Origin: Bacillus badius NBRC 15713 | GTDB lineage: Bacteria; Bacillota; Bacilli; Bacillales; Domibacillaceae | DNA length: 64,000 bases | Assembly: GCF_001591605.1 (NCBI RefSeq) | Contig: NZ_BCVF01000004.1 | Span: forward strand, 62,001-126,000 | Direction of reading: 5' to 3' | Part shown: positions 55,550-64,000 of the stretch, in pieces | How positions within the stretch are numbered: position 1 is the first letter of the stretch | Layout of the letters: each line of letters opens with the position of its first letter | The notes under the pieces: model-generated | Told to the model about the DNA's origin: nothing | Databases searched by the model: none | The model's input: only the letters and a program-made list of their open reading frames with translations | Program-made: the position numbers and the translations under genes

Positions 55550-55567
55550 CATGCATATACAAAAAAA

Positions 55568-55612
55568 GACCGCGGACAAACTCAATTCTCGTTGAGTTTG
55601 TCCACAGTCTGA
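55568..55612. repeat. Dispersed hairpin repeat, copy 2
   Basis: Stem GACCGCGGACAAACTCAA/TTGAGTTTGTCCACAGTCTG with a short loop, close to the element at 37786-37831. Lies downstream of ylaH (minus strand) and may end its transcript together with the hairpin at 55613-55636. Confidence 0.75.
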
Positions 55613-55640
55613 AGGATACCTAAAAGCAGGCATCCTTGTT

Positions 55641-55952
55641 TTAATTTTGATTCTCTTCCTTATGCATCCTGAGCCTAAACTTATATACGCCGAGCACAAG
55701 CGCGGCAACAATCAAGCTCTCTACAACAGGCAGCTGGTACGACAGAATCAGCAGCAGCAGCGAGCCGACAATAAGCGACACATAAACAATAATATTCTTT
55801 CCGACAGATAATTTCTTGGCAAAGCCGAGGTTATAGACAAGAACACAAAGCAATATAATCGCCAGCCAATAAATTCTTACAGGCCAGTAAGTTCCCCCGA
55901 ACACTTTAATCAAGGCTCCCAGCAACGGGCTGACGTGTTCTAATCCTTCCAC
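55641..55952 (-). CDS. ylaH: YlaH-like membrane protein
   Basis: 103 residues with an N-terminal short segment and three membrane helices (about 25-42, 50-70, 73-90). The YlaH family has unknown function. It lies 21 bases after typA, so it is probably co-transcribed. Confidence 0.88.
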   Translation of the reverse strand: MEGLEHVSPLLGALIKVFGGTYWPVRIYWLAIILLCVLVYNLGFAKKLSVGKNIIVYVSLIVGSLLLLILSYQLPVVESLIVAALVLGVYKFRLRMHKEENQN

Positions 55953-55973
55953 TCCCTATCTCTCCCTTACAAA

Positions 55974-57809
55974 TTAAATTTCTTCATATTTTTTCTTTTT
56001 GGCTGCCCGCTCCCGTTCATTCTTATCAAGAATTTTCTTGCGCAAACGAATCGATTGCGGCGTTAGCTCGCAGTATTCATCATCATTTAAGTACTCAAGC
56101 GCTTCTTCTAACGACATAATACGCGGCTTTTTCATTGTTGTGGTTTGATCTTTTGTAGCAGACCGTACGTTTGTCGCCTGCTTCAATTTAGTAATATTGA
56201 CGGTCAAGTCATTTTCACGCGTATGCTCGCCAACAATCATTCCGCCGTAAATCTCTGTTCCAGGCTCTACAAAGATGGTTCCACGGTCTTCTACTTGCAT
56301 GATGCCATACTGAGAAGCTTTTCCAGCTTCCATAGAAACAAGCACACCTTGACGGCGACCGCCTACGCGTCCTGGCTGCATCGGCTGATAGCTGTCAAAT
56401 GTATGATTAATAATTCCATAGCCACGCGTCATCGTTAAGAATTCCGTCGTATAACCGATCAATCCGCGGGCAGGAACCATGAAAATTAAACGGACTTGAC
56501 CATTGCCATTATTAATCATATCAAGCATTTCACCTTTGCGCGAGCCTAATGATTCAATAATAGCGCCCGTGTATTCTTCAGGAACATCAATTTGCACACG
56601 CTCAACTGGCTCACAGCGTACTCCGTCAACTTCCTTCACGATAACTTGAGGTTTAGACACTTGGATTTCAAAGCCTTCGCGGCGCATATTTTCCAACAGA
56701 ATGGATAAATGGAGTTCACCGCGTCCGGAAACAACCCAAGCATCCGGAGAATCCGTTTCCTCTACTCGCAGGCTCACATCTGTTTCCAGCTGCGCGTCAA
56801 GACGCTCCTGAATCTTTCTGGCCGTCACAAACTTCCCTTCGCGGCCGGCGAATGGGCTGTTGTTGACAAGGAATGTCATTTGCAGCGTCGGTTCGTCAAT
56901 ATGCAAAATCGGGAGAGCTTCCTGATAATCGACCGGGCAAACTGTTTCTCCAACGTTAATATCTTCCATGCCGGAAACGGCAATTAAATCTCCAGCCTTC
57001 GCTTCTTCAATTTCAATCCGCTTTAATCCCATAAAGCCAAATAATTTCGTGACACGGAACTGCTTAACTGTTCCATCCGTTTTCATTAAGGCTACTTGCT
57101 GGCCAACTGTGATCGTTCCGCGGAATACACGGCCAATACCAATCCGGCCGACATAATCGTTGTAATCAAGCAAGGCTACTTGGAATTGAAGCGGTTCGTC
57201 ACTATTGTCCACCGGTGCCGGGATATGCTCAACGATAGCCTCAAATAAAGATTCCATGTTTTCATCTTGCTTATCAGGTGACGTGCTCGCTGTTCCGTTG
57301 ATCCCTGATGCATAAATCACTGGGAATTCAAGCTGTTCGTCATTCGCATCCAGCTCAATGAACAATTCAAGCACTTCGTCGACCACTTCTTCCGGACGGG
57401 CAAAGTCGCGGTCAATTTTATTAACAACAACAATCGGGCGCAGATTTTGTTCGAGCGCCTTTTTCAAGACAAAGCGTGTTTGCGGCATGCATCCTTCATA
57501 AGCATCGACAACAAGAAGAACGCCATCGACCATTTTCATAATTCGCTCAACTTCACCGCCAAAGTCGGCATGTCCAGGTGTATCCAATATATTAATTTTC
57601 GTGTCTTTATATTGAATGGCTGTATTTTTTGCAAGGATCGTAATTCCGCGCTCTCTTTCGATGTCCCCAGAATCCATCGCACGTTCCTCTACATGCTCAT
57701 TGCTTCTGAAGCTGCCTGATTGTTTAAGGAGTTGATCCACAAGAGTAGTTTTCCCATGGTCAACGTGAGCGATGATCGCAATGTTTCTTAAATCCGTTCT
57801 TGTATTCAA
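55974..57809 (-). CDS. typA: Ribosome-associated GTPase TypA/BipA
   Basis: Translational GTPase that helps 50S assembly and growth at low temperature or stress. 611 residues; G-domain motifs [15 protein letters not shown] (G1), RGITILAKN (G2), [11 protein letters not shown] (G3) and NKIDR (G4), then EF-Tu-like beta-barrel and EF-G-like domains ([36 protein letters not shown]). Standard length. B. subtilis name ylaG. Confidence 0.98.
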   Translation of the reverse strand: MNTRTDLRNIAIIAHVDHGKTTLVDQLLKQSGSFRSNEHVEERAMDSGDIERERGITILAKNTAIQYKDTKINILDTPGHADFGGEVERIMKMVDGVLLVVDAYEGCMPQTRFVLKKALEQNLRPIVVVNKIDRDFARPEEVVDEVLELFIELDANDEQLEFPVIYASGINGTASTSPDKQDENMESLFEAIVEHIPAPVDNSDEPLQFQVALLDYNDYVGRIGIGRVFRGTITVGQQVALMKTDGTVKQFRVTKLFGFMGLKRIEIEEAKAGDLIAVSGMEDINVGETVCPVDYQEALPILHIDEPTLQMTFLVNNSPFAGREGKFVTARKIQERLDAQLETDVSLRVEETDSPDAWVVSGRGELHLSILLENMRREGFEIQVSKPQVIVKEVDGVRCEPVERVQIDVPEEYTGAIIESLGSRKGEMLDMINNGNGQVRLIFMVPARGLIGYTTEFLTMTRGYGIINHTFDSYQPMQPGRVGGRRQGVLVSMEAGKASQYGIMQVEDRGTIFVEPGTEIYGGMIVGEHTRENDLTVNITKLKQATNVRSATKDQTTTMKKPRIMSLEEALEYLNDDEYCELTPQSIRLRKKILDKNERERAAKKKKYEEI

Positions 57810-57963
57810 ATTAGTTCCTCCTGACTAATAAAACCTTCCATTCATAAAATTCGCTTTTGTAACTGGATTATTATATCACAAGTTGTTTTGAAATCCTAAT
57901 TGATATTAAAGGTTTCTCTGCTTAAAAAAATCTTGTACAATAAAGAAAAAGGAGGCTCTTGTT

Positions 57964-58149
57964 GTGAAAGAGATTAAGTGGATTTTTATATTTTTCGCTA
58001 TTGCGGCTGCATCCTGCATGATCGGCATGGGAATTGCCATAGCAGAAAAAAGCATACTGGGCCTTATTTTGTGCATCGTTGCCCTCTTTGCCGTTATGGG
58101 TTTCGGCTTTTCTACAAAAGCTAAAATGAGAAGAGCCGGGAAGCTGTAG
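57964..58149 (+). CDS. ylaF: Small membrane protein YlaF (DUF5325)
   Basis: 61 residues with two membrane helices (about 5-26, 30-48) and a basic C-terminus. GTG start, 8 bases after AAAGGAGG. Function unknown; position next to typA matches B. subtilis ylaF. Confidence 0.85.
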   Translation: MKEIKWIFIFFAIAAASCMIGMGIAIAEKSILGLILCIVALFAVMGFGFSTKAKMRRAGKL

Positions 58150-58236
58150 GCTAACGCTGACGAGGCGCTCTCTACCCTTTAATAAATTCATTAGTGCTGT
58201 CAACTGACGGCGATGACTGATTAACAACCGCACTAA

Positions 58237-58268
58237 AAAAGATGAAGCCAGCTGGCTTCATCCTTTTT
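58237..58268. terminator. Bidirectional terminator between ylaF and the IMPase gene
   Basis: 10-bp stem GATGAAGCCA/TGGCTTCATC with loop GC; A-tract before and CTTTTTG after. Confidence 0.88.
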
Positions 58269-58273
58269 GCTTG

Positions 58274-59068
58274 TTAATCTTTTAATAAAAATTCGTCTAA
58301 TATCCGCCCATGAAGAATCGGAGCTCCAGCAAACACACTGTTTATCTTTATCATATTTAGGTCTTCACCGAACAAATTTGTCACACAGCCGCCCGCTTCT
58401 TCCACCAGCAGTTTCCCGGCTGCAAAATCCCACGGAGATAACCTCATAGATAAATAGCCATCCAGCCGACCTGCTGCCACATAAGCAAGCTCCAAGGCGG
58501 CAGAGCCGTAGGAGCGTGTGCCCCTCACCTGCACCGCTAAATTCACGAGCTTTCTTTCATCGAAATACCTGTTTTTCACAAGCCATGTGGCATTCAGCGC
58601 AATAAGCGCTTTTTCAACGGACACTTCTGTCAGGGAAGGCAGCCTCACACCATTCATATAAGCTCCCTTTCCGCGTTCAGCGTAATATAACTCATCATGA
58701 GCCACATCATAAATGTAGCCTAAACGTCCGACTCCATTTTCGTAAACACCGATTGAAATAGCAAAATGACGCTGCTGATGGATAAAATTGGTCGTTCCAT
58801 CAATTGGATCAATGATCCAAACAATCCCTTTAAGGGAAGCGAGATCATCTCCCTGTCCCTCCTCCCCTAAAATCCGGTGGCCAGGATAGACCTTGCGAAT
58901 GTTAGCAATAAAAAATCGCTCTGTTTCTTTATCAATATTTGTTACTAAATCGTTGGGATTTGATTTGGTATGAATGCTTAAAGAATGCTTGAACGACTCT
59001 CGAATAGAAGAGCCAGCCTCCATAATCCACGTCTTTATCCGCTGATCCATTTCCGTCCAATTTACCAT
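58274..59068 (-). CDS. yktC: Inositol monophosphatase family protein (YktC/SuhB-like)
   Basis: Mg-dependent phosphatase of the IMPase fold, 264 residues from ATG 59068 (GGAGG, 7 bases); the frame extends further upstream without a ribosome site. Metal ligands: GEEG, DPIDGTTNF, and SPWDFAAG. Substrate may be inositol phosphate, NADP or PAP; not decidable here. Confidence 0.93.
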   Translation of the reverse strand: MVNWTEMDQRIKTWIMEAGSSIRESFKHSLSIHTKSNPNDLVTNIDKETERFFIANIRKVYPGHRILGEEGQGDDLASLKGIVWIIDPIDGTTNFIHQQRHFAISIGVYENGVGRLGYIYDVAHDELYYAERGKGAYMNGVRLPSLTEVSVEKALIALNATWLVKNRYFDERKLVNLAVQVRGTRSYGSAALELAYVAAGRLDGYLSMRLSPWDFAAGKLLVEEAGGCVTNLFGEDLNMIKINSVFAGAPILHGRILDEFLLKD

Positions 59069-59237
59069 AACTATTCCTCCAACGTGGAAAATTATGTAAT
59101 GTCCCTTTGCCCATATTAGAATTATAGTATATCTCGTTGCTTTTGCAAAACAAAAACGGCCTCGCCTTATGCACAATAGCGAGTCCGTCCATTAGTAATC
59201 AGCAGTCTTTATCATCTGTTTAAATGGCTATTCTTCG

Positions 59238-59429
59238 TTATGCTTCCATTTTCAGCATTTGTTCGCGAAGAATATTCAGCTTCTCCTTTGATTTCTCCAT
59301 TTGATCGGTATTTTTTGCCTTCATTGCTTCATACAAAACAGCCAGTTCATAATCCAATTCTAATCGAATGACAGCCAGCTTTTCTTTTGATTGCGTATAG
59401 GTCTGCATACTATTCATCACTTGTTTCAT
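59238..59429 (-). CDS. ykzI: Small coiled-coil protein YkzI
   Basis: 63 residues from ATG 59429 (AAAGGA, 9 bases). Predicted almost wholly helical with heptad-like Leu/Ile spacing (KEKLAVIRLELDYELAVLYEAM). Matches B. subtilis YkzI by position and sequence; function unknown. Confidence 0.82.
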   Translation of the reverse strand: MKQVMNSMQTYTQSKEKLAVIRLELDYELAVLYEAMKAKNTDQMEKSKEKLNILREQMLKMEA

Positions 59430-59582
59430 GGTCAGCACTCCTTTTATTATTCTCCTTATTCACCAGATCGTTTCTCCATTGCATTCAACTGCTTTGCTTT
59501 ATTTGTTTCTATTGTATAGTATTTCTATTTCATCATTTTTTTATGTTAAAATATCCTCAAGTAACAATTGGGAGGATATTTT

Positions 59583-60203
59583 ATGAATTTCACTGGCTTT
59601 ACTCAGGCTGATTTCGATGTTTTCCGAATCACCGGCTTAGATGAAAGAATGACCGCTTTAAAGGCATCGATTCGGCCGAAATTAGAATTTTTAGGCGAGC
59701 AGTTCTCCGGAGAGCTAAGTGTTCTGGCGGGAAATGAGATGTTTTCCCATGTGGCTAAGCACGCCCGCAGAACTGTAAATCCACCGGATGATACATGGGT
59801 TGCATTTGCTGACAACAAACGCGGATACAAAAAACATCCTCACTTTCAAATTGGCTTATGGCAATCACATCTATTTATTTGGTATGCTGTAATTGATGAA
59901 GCGCCACATAAAGCAGAGATCGGTTCTCTCCTGGAGAAAAAAATCGACTATTTGCGAAAACATGTTCCTGATGAATTCGTGTGGTCGGACGATCACAGAA
60001 AACCAGAAGCAACTAAAATGAAAGATCTATCTAATGAGCAATTGCTTCATTTGTTCCAGCGCCTCCAATCCGTTAAAAAATCGGAAATTCTTTGCGGCGT
60101 CCACTTGCCGAGGGAGGAAGCCGTTCAACTGTCCGGCCCTCAGTTAGTAGAGTTTATCCATGAGGCATTTGTAAAATTAATACCCCTATATAAATTGTCT
60201 TAA
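59583..60203 (+). CDS. yktB: UPF0637 family protein YktB
   Basis: 206 residues from ATG 59583 (GGGAGGA, 6 bases). Family core: FTGFTQADFDVFRITGLDERM, HVAKHARRTVNPPDDTWVAF and GYKKHPHFQIGLW. Function unknown (DUF1054). Confidence 0.93.
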   Translation: MNFTGFTQADFDVFRITGLDERMTALKASIRPKLEFLGEQFSGELSVLAGNEMFSHVAKHARRTVNPPDDTWVAFADNKRGYKKHPHFQIGLWQSHLFIWYAVIDEAPHKAEIGSLLEKKIDYLRKHVPDEFVWSDDHRKPEATKMKDLSNEQLLHLFQRLQSVKKSEILCGVHLPREEAVQLSGPQLVEFIHEAFVKLIPLYKLS

Positions 60204-60206
60204 ACA

Positions 60207-60251
60207 ACATACCCCTCCTGAAATCATCTTTCAGGAGGGGTATGTTTCTTC
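60207..60251. terminator. Terminator between yktB and yktA
   Basis: 17-bp perfect stem (60207-60223 with 60229-60245), 5-base loop; short T-tract on the plus side. Confidence 0.85.
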
Positions 60252-60276
60252 GTGCCGCCCGGTTGATAAACGGCCA

Positions 60277-60549
60277 TTATTTCATTTTCACTTTTTCTCC
60301 GGCAGCAGCTGATTTCATTTGCTGTATAGCCCGGTAAGAGGAATAGCCGCTCACTTCTTCAAACTCATTGCACAGCCGCTTTTCTTCTGATTTGCTTGGC
60401 ACAATCTCTTTAAAACGCCGATAAATCGCCATTAGCTCCTCTTTATTCACACCGGCTTCATATGCCCGCTCAATCGCTTCAAAAAATTTGACCACATCAA
60501 TCACTTCTTCTGTTGACCAATCCGGTGAAAACGGGTATGAGTATTCCAT
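60277..60549 (-). CDS. yktA: UPF0223 family protein YktA
   Basis: 90 residues, helical; [27 protein letters not shown] and the SYRAIQ end are characteristic. Function unknown. Divergent from speA. Confidence 0.93.
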   Translation of the reverse strand: MEYSYPFSPDWSTEEVIDVVKFFEAIERAYEAGVNKEELMAIYRRFKEIVPSKSEEKRLCNEFEEVSGYSSYRAIQQMKSAAAGEKVKMK

Positions 60550-60684
60550 CTGTTTGTCCCCCTATTTTTTTTTGCATATTACTCAGCCTTCTAGGCAAAG
60601 CTTTACGAACATGCTATAATTTCTTGTGCTTTTAAAGCTCTTGCACAACATAGATACGTTATAATAAATGAGGTGAAAAGTAAA

Positions 60685-62154
60685 TTGTCACAATTTGATA
60701 CACCGTTATTCACCGGCCTCAAGGCTCATGCCGCTAAAGAACCGGTGCAATTTCATATTCCAGGCCACAAAAAAGGCAGCGGAATGGATCCTGAGTTTCG
60801 CCAATTCATTGGGGAAAATGCTCTTTCCATCGATTTAATTAATATATTTCCGCTGGATGACCTCCACCATCCTCAAGGAATGATTCAGCAGGCACAAGAC
60901 TTAGCCGCTGAAGCATTTGGAGCGGATCATACATTTTTTTCTGTTCAAGGGACCAGCGGGGCCATTATGACTATGGTCATGACTGTTTGCGGACCAGGGG
61001 ATAAAATTATCGTTCCCCGCAACGTGCATAAATCCGTCATGACAGCCATTGTCTTTTCAGGAGCGATCCCCATTTTTATCCATCCTGAAATTGATCCTGT
61101 CCTCGGAATCTCTCACGGCATTACAACTGATGCAGTGAGCAGGGCATTAAACGAGCATCCTGATGCGAAAGGCTTGCTTGTGATTAACCCAACCTATTTT
61201 GGAATTTCAGGTGATTTAAAACAAATTGTGGAAATTGCTCACTCTTTTGATGTGCCCGTTCTGGTAGATGAAGCACACGGAGTGCACATTCACTTTCATG
61301 ATAAATTACCTGTGTCTGCTATGCAGGCAGGCGCGGATATGGCAGCAACCAGCGTGCATAAGCTTGGCGGCTCTTTGACGCAAAGCTCGATTTTAAATGT
61401 AAAAGAAGGACTCGTTCCAGCCAAACGCGTCCAAACCATTTTAAGTATGTTGACGACAACCTCCACTTCTTACTTGTTACTTGCTTCCCTTGATGCCGCG
61501 CGGAGACGCCTGGCTATCGAGGGAGAAGAACTCATCAGCGGGGCTATTTCACTCGCCGGCTCAATGCGCAAACAGATCAATGAAATCCCTGATTTGTATT
61601 GTGTAGGACCAGAAATACTCGGTTCAAAAGCAACTTATGATTTTGACCCGACTAAGCTGATTATTTCCGTGAAGCAACTGGGCATTACCGGAAATGAAGC
61701 AGAGAATTGGTTAAGAGAAAACTATAATATTGAAGTGGAGCTTTCTGATTTATATAATATTCTGTGCATTGTAACACCGGGTGATACTGAAAGAGAGGCG
61801 GAATTATTAATCCGCGCCCTTTCCCGCATGGCAGATGTATTTAAAGGAACCGAGGCAAAGGTTCATACAGATGTGCTTCTCCCAGATATTCCATTGTTAG
61901 CGTTGTCGCCACGGGACGCTTTTTACGCTGAAACAGAGGTTGTGCCTTTTGAAGAATCAGCAGGCCGGATCATTGCGGAGTTTGTCATGGTGTACCCGCC
62001 AGGCATCCCTATCTTTATTCCCGGAGAAATTATTACGGAAGAAAATCTTACCTACATCCGCAAAAACCAAGAAGCCGGCTTGCCAGTTCAGGGTCCGGAA
62101 GACTTCAGCTTAAAAACCTTACGGGTTATCCGTGAACGAAAAGCAATTAGCTAA
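60685..62154 (+). CDS. speA: Arginine decarboxylase SpeA (Orn/Lys/Arg decarboxylase family)
   Basis: PLP-dependent fold-I decarboxylase starting polyamine synthesis via agmatine. 489 residues from TTG 60685 (GAGGTGA, 8 bases); the upstream GTG at 60673 overlaps the ribosome site. PLP lysine at Lys226 in ATSVHKLGGSLTQSS; VQFHIPGHKKGSGMDPEFR and VLVDEAHGVH motifs match B. subtilis SpeA, which is an arginine rather than lysine decarboxylase. Confidence 0.93.
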   Translation: MSQFDTPLFTGLKAHAAKEPVQFHIPGHKKGSGMDPEFRQFIGENALSIDLINIFPLDDLHHPQGMIQQAQDLAAEAFGADHTFFSVQGTSGAIMTMVMTVCGPGDKIIVPRNVHKSVMTAIVFSGAIPIFIHPEIDPVLGISHGITTDAVSRALNEHPDAKGLLVINPTYFGISGDLKQIVEIAHSFDVPVLVDEAHGVHIHFHDKLPVSAMQAGADMAATSVHKLGGSLTQSSILNVKEGLVPAKRVQTILSMLTTTSTSYLLLASLDAARRRLAIEGEELISGAISLAGSMRKQINEIPDLYCVGPEILGSKATYDFDPTKLIISVKQLGITGNEAENWLRENYNIEVELSDLYNILCIVTPGDTEREAELLIRALSRMADVFKGTEAKVHTDVLLPDIPLLALSPRDAFYAETEVVPFEESAGRIIAEFVMVYPPGIPIFIPGEIITEENLTYIRKNQEAGLPVQGPEDFSLKTLRVIRERKAIS

Positions 62155-62162
62155 CTCTGCGA

Positions 62163-62194
62163 AAAAAACCGGAAGCGGCCGCTTCCGGTTTTTT
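62163..62194. terminator. Bidirectional terminator shared by speA and SR1
   Basis: Perfect 32-base palindrome AAAAAACCGGAAGCGG + its complement; T-tracts on both strands. Confidence 0.93.
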
Positions 62195-62220
62195 CATTCA
62201 TCAGCCAATATAAAGGCCGC

Positions 62221-62337
62221 TCAATCGTCTAATTCGACTTCTTCCTCACACCCGCAGTGCGAATAAGCCACAGAAACCTTATCGTCTTCAAAATATTCGA
62301 TCGTACTTAAACACGATTTGCAAACAATTGTGCCCAC
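62221..62337 (-). CDS. sr1P: GapA-binding peptide SR1P
   Basis: 38-residue peptide from GTG 62337 (or 41 from ATG 62346). It begins MGTIVCKSC and continues with EYFEDDKVSVAY, closely following B. subtilis SR1P (MGTIVCQVC... FEDEKTTVLYG). SR1P binds GapA and promotes its interaction with RNase J1. Cys pair CKSC plus CGC could bind metal. Spacing from AAAGGA favours GTG. Too short for routine gene calling. Confidence 0.88.
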   Translation of the reverse strand: MGTIVCKSCLSTIEYFEDDKVSVAYSHCGCEEEVELDD

Positions 62338-62387
62338 ATTCTCCATTCCTTTCAACCATTTAGTCAACGTTTTTCTAAGTTAAATCT

Positions 62388-62416
62388 ATAATAATATAAC
62401 ACAATTCTTTTTTCAA
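62388..62416 (-). promoter_or_regulatory. SigA-type promoter of SR1
   Basis: Minus strand: TTGAAA (62411-62416), 17-base spacer, TATTAT (62388-62393); predicted RNA start near 62381, 34 bases before the SR1P ribosome region. Confidence 0.7.
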
Positions 62417-62600
62417 CCTTAAATTGTATAACACATTTAACTAATAAGAGAAAAGTGTGAGCAAAGAATCTATATTTTCCCTTTCATTCATATCAGCCTA
62501 GTAATTAGAAGAGATTTCCCCTTATATACATATTAAAAAGAAGACCAAATACATTAGGTAGTAGGATGAACGATTATTACATTTGGAATGAGGGAAGACG

Positions 62601-63470
62601 ATGATTCAACTATCAGGAACGAACTTACAACAGCTTGACACCTGGCCCCCCGGAAGCCTTGAAAACCTCATCGTCCAACAAATGTATGAGGATTCAGCTG
62701 TTTATTCGTATTCGTCTATGAATGAGCTCTCCTTTGAATTGGCCCTGCGAAAAAATATTGTCAGAAGCGCCCATTTAATGAACGAAAGCGAAGCACGGTT
62801 TGCCACTTTTACAGACTCACGCTGTAATCCCTATTACTGGCAGTTGACAAGCGCCGGCGGATTTCTTCTCAGGCATGGAGTTCAAGCTTCTGAAGCGATT
62901 GAAGATATTTATAGAAACAGCTCGATCTATGCCTTTGAGTGCGCGACAGCTACCATAATTATTTATTACCATGCCTTGTTAAACAGCATAGGCGCACAGC
63001 TGTTTAATCAGATATTCCCGCGCCTTTACTTATATAGCTGGCATGCTGATCCCGATCTCGGATTACGGACAGTTTCTGTCAGCCGTTTCCTGCCCGGGGA
63101 TGTTGTCTACTTTAAAAACCCTGATTTTTCCCCCGAAACCCCCTGGTGGAGAGGTGAAAACGCCGTTGTTCTTGAGGATGGATCATTTTTTGGACATGGA
63201 GCAGGGATCAGAACCGCTGATCAAATGATTCAATCTTTAAATAGGCAAAGAGTACCAGGGAGCAATCAATCAGCTTATTTGCTTCCTTCAGCTACAAGAC
63301 CAGCGTTTAAACATCTCGCACAGCTGGCGATCATGCCTCGACATAACTCTGATTATAAACTTCATATCACTGTGATCCATCATAATAGAAGCTCGATTTC
63401 ATTAAACCGTTATGTAACTTACTTAAGAAAAGTCTACAACCAAGCTGCACCAAAAAACCCGTTCTCCTAA
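62601..63470 (+). CDS. tgl: Protein-glutamine gamma-glutamyltransferase Tgl
   Basis: Spore coat transglutaminase that cross-links coat proteins. 289 residues; catalytic Cys114 in YAFECATATIIIYY, with WRGENAVVLEDGSFFGHGAGI supplying the Glu and His, as in B. subtilis Tgl (245 residues as I recall). A C-terminal extension of about 40 residues (from about AIMPRHNSDYK) is extra. It lies between SR1 and pdhD, unlike B. subtilis. Start ATG after GAGGGAAG. Confidence 0.93.
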   Translation: MIQLSGTNLQQLDTWPPGSLENLIVQQMYEDSAVYSYSSMNELSFELALRKNIVRSAHLMNESEARFATFTDSRCNPYYWQLTSAGGFLLRHGVQASEAIEDIYRNSSIYAFECATATIIIYYHALLNSIGAQLFNQIFPRLYLYSWHADPDLGLRTVSVSRFLPGDVVYFKNPDFSPETPWWRGENAVVLEDGSFFGHGAGIRTADQMIQSLNRQRVPGSNQSAYLLPSATRPAFKHLAQLAIMPRHNSDYKLHITVIHHNRSSISLNRYVTYLRKVYNQAAPKNPFS

Positions 63471-63485
63471 GAGATCGGGTTTTTG
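63453..63485 (+). terminator. Terminator after tgl
   Basis: Stem ACCCG-T-TCTC/GAGA-T-CGGGT with one internal mismatch, flanked by A5 and T5, overlapping the tgl stop. Confidence 0.8.
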
Positions 63486-63511
63486 TACCGCCAGCCTTCG
63501 CCTGTCCCTGC

Positions 63512-63772
63512 TTAAAAAGAAGCGGCTAATAAGTGCAGCAGCGGATCAACTGCCAGCTTGCCTGTCCAATAAAAAAACAAGGTTGAAAGTGTAACAAAAA
63601 ACCCCCTTCTTGGAGAACACAGTATTTTTTCAGCTGCCAGCATACATATATAGAAAAAAACAATGAATAACAGTCCCTGAAAGGTTTTGGAATCTCCTTT
63701 CGACAACCAGGCTGCCAACGTATAAAAGCTCCAAATCATGAAATGCAGCACGAATACAATATAATAGCTCAT
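63512..63772 (-). CDS. Small integral membrane protein, unknown function
   Basis: 86 residues with three predicted membrane helices (about 4-22, 31-50, 58-80) and no recognised family. ATG start follows GGAGAGGGT, a credible ribosome site. Hypothetical; convergent with tgl and close to the pdhD terminator. Confidence 0.65.
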   Translation of the reverse strand: MSYYIVFVLHFMIWSFYTLAAWLSKGDSKTFQGLLFIVFFYICMLAAEKILCSPRRGFFVTLSTLFFYWTGKLAVDPLLHLLAASF

Positions 63773-63845
63773 ACCCTCTCCGCCTATCTTTTTTGCTTCT
63801 TCTTACAGCTTATGGCTAGAAGGATAAATTCTTAACTAAACAAAT

Positions 63846-63882
63846 AAAAAAATAGAACTGTCATGGAGACAGTTCTATTTTT
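63846..63882 (-). terminator. Terminator after pdhD
   Basis: 12-bp stem AATAGAACTGTC/GACAGTTCTATT with A and T tracts. Confidence 0.9.
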
Positions 63883-63888
63883 GTCTAA

Positions 63889-64000
63889 TTATTTTACAAT
63901 ATGGATCGGTGTGCCAAGAGCTACTTCTGCTGCTTCCATAGAAATTTCTCCTAGCGTTGGATGCGCATGAATCGTCATAGCCACATCTTCTGCTGTCATG
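63889..64000 (-). CDS. pdhD: Dihydrolipoyl dehydrogenase, C-terminal end (5' part outside window)
   Basis: The last 36 codons are present: they include [20 protein letters not shown] and end with [16 protein letters not shown] is the active-site His-Glu motif of lipoamide dehydrogenase E3. Position next to SR1 and speA indicates the pyruvate dehydrogenase E3 gene. Confidence 0.93.
   Translation of the reverse strand, partial: MTAEDVAMTIHAHPTLGEISMEAAEVALGTPIHIVK

Larger units (their letters stand above)
62163..62381 (-). ncRNA. SR1 dual-function RNA (predicted extent)
   Basis: In B. subtilis SR1 lies between speA and pdhD, pairs with ahrC mRNA and encodes the peptide SR1P. Here the same interval has a minus-strand promoter (62388-62416), the SR1P frame and the shared terminator, giving an RNA of about 220 nt. 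Its base-pairing region to ahrC cannot be verified because ahrC is not in the window. A loose cre-like match (about 62362-62375) might reflect CcpA control. Confidence 0.75.

Noticed and set aside
55139-55711. Two minus-strand frames of 78 and 97 codons in the repeat region
   Set aside because: Both are translations of the GC-rich repeat, which is non-coding by its stems and its placement; the second also overlaps ylaH.

Overview
This window is a largely conserved chromosomal segment of a spore-forming, aerobic, Gram-positive bacterium of the family Bacillaceae. Gene order and protein sequences follow the Bacillus subtilis pdhD-speA-yla-cta-ylb-dcw-spoIIG-sigG segment, read in the opposite direction. 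The genus cannot be fixed from the sequence alone. I recognised almost all proteins from memory of B. subtilis homologues; no search was run.

Layout. (1) 1-2.6 kb: sporulation operon spoIIGA-sigE, followed by sigG (cut by the window edge) with its own SigF/SigG-type promoter. (2) 2.8-19.5 kb: the division and cell wall cluster, minus strand: mraZ, rsmH, ftsL, pbpB, spoVD, murE, mraY, murD, spoVE, murG, divIB, ftsA, ftsZ. It lacks murB and the small genes found between divIB and ftsA in B. subtilis. (3) 19.8-36.8 kb: bshC, panE and the ylb genes: an acetyltransferase, a crotonase-fold protein, rpmF and its DUF177 partner, tmcAL, the ylbL protease and ylbK patatin, ylbJ, coaD, rsmD, ylbG/F/E/D/C. 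Several lineage-specific genes are interleaved. (4) 37-45.8 kb: a YugN-like gene, a decayed transposase fragment, then the cytochrome caa3 oxidase block (ctaM, ctaG, ctaF, ctaE, ctaD, ctaC, ctaB, with divergent ctaA). (5) 46-54.5 kb: pyruvate carboxylase, ftsW, ylaN, ylaL, ylaK (PIN-PhoH), ylaJ and a PNPOx-fold protein. (6) 54.8-64 kb: ylaI, a GC-rich tandem repeat region, ylaH, typA, ylaF, an inositol monophosphatase, ykzI, yktB, yktA, speA, the dual-function RNA SR1 with its peptide SR1P (too small for routine gene calling), the spore transglutaminase gene tgl, a small membrane protein and the 3' end of pdhD.

How the parts work together. The dcw cluster makes lipid-linked peptidoglycan precursors (MurE, MraY, MurD, MurG) and supplies the division machine (FtsL, DivIB, PBP2B, FtsA, FtsZ, and FtsW farther away). 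Interspersed sporulation paralogues (SpoVD, SpoVE) make the spore cortex. SpoIIGA-SigE-SigG drive the two-compartment programme; YlbJ, YlaJ, YlbD and Tgl are spore-associated. The cta genes build a caa3 oxidase and its heme A. SR1, pdhD and pyc lie at the pyruvate node.

No phage, CRISPR array, defence island or intact insertion sequence is visible, and I do not see a convincing new multi-gene system. The most unusual DNA is the 55.0-55.64 kb repeat region, the MraZ-type operator, the SR1/SR1P locus, an orphan plus-strand transcription signal near 30.9 kb, and a transposase relic near 37.5 kb.
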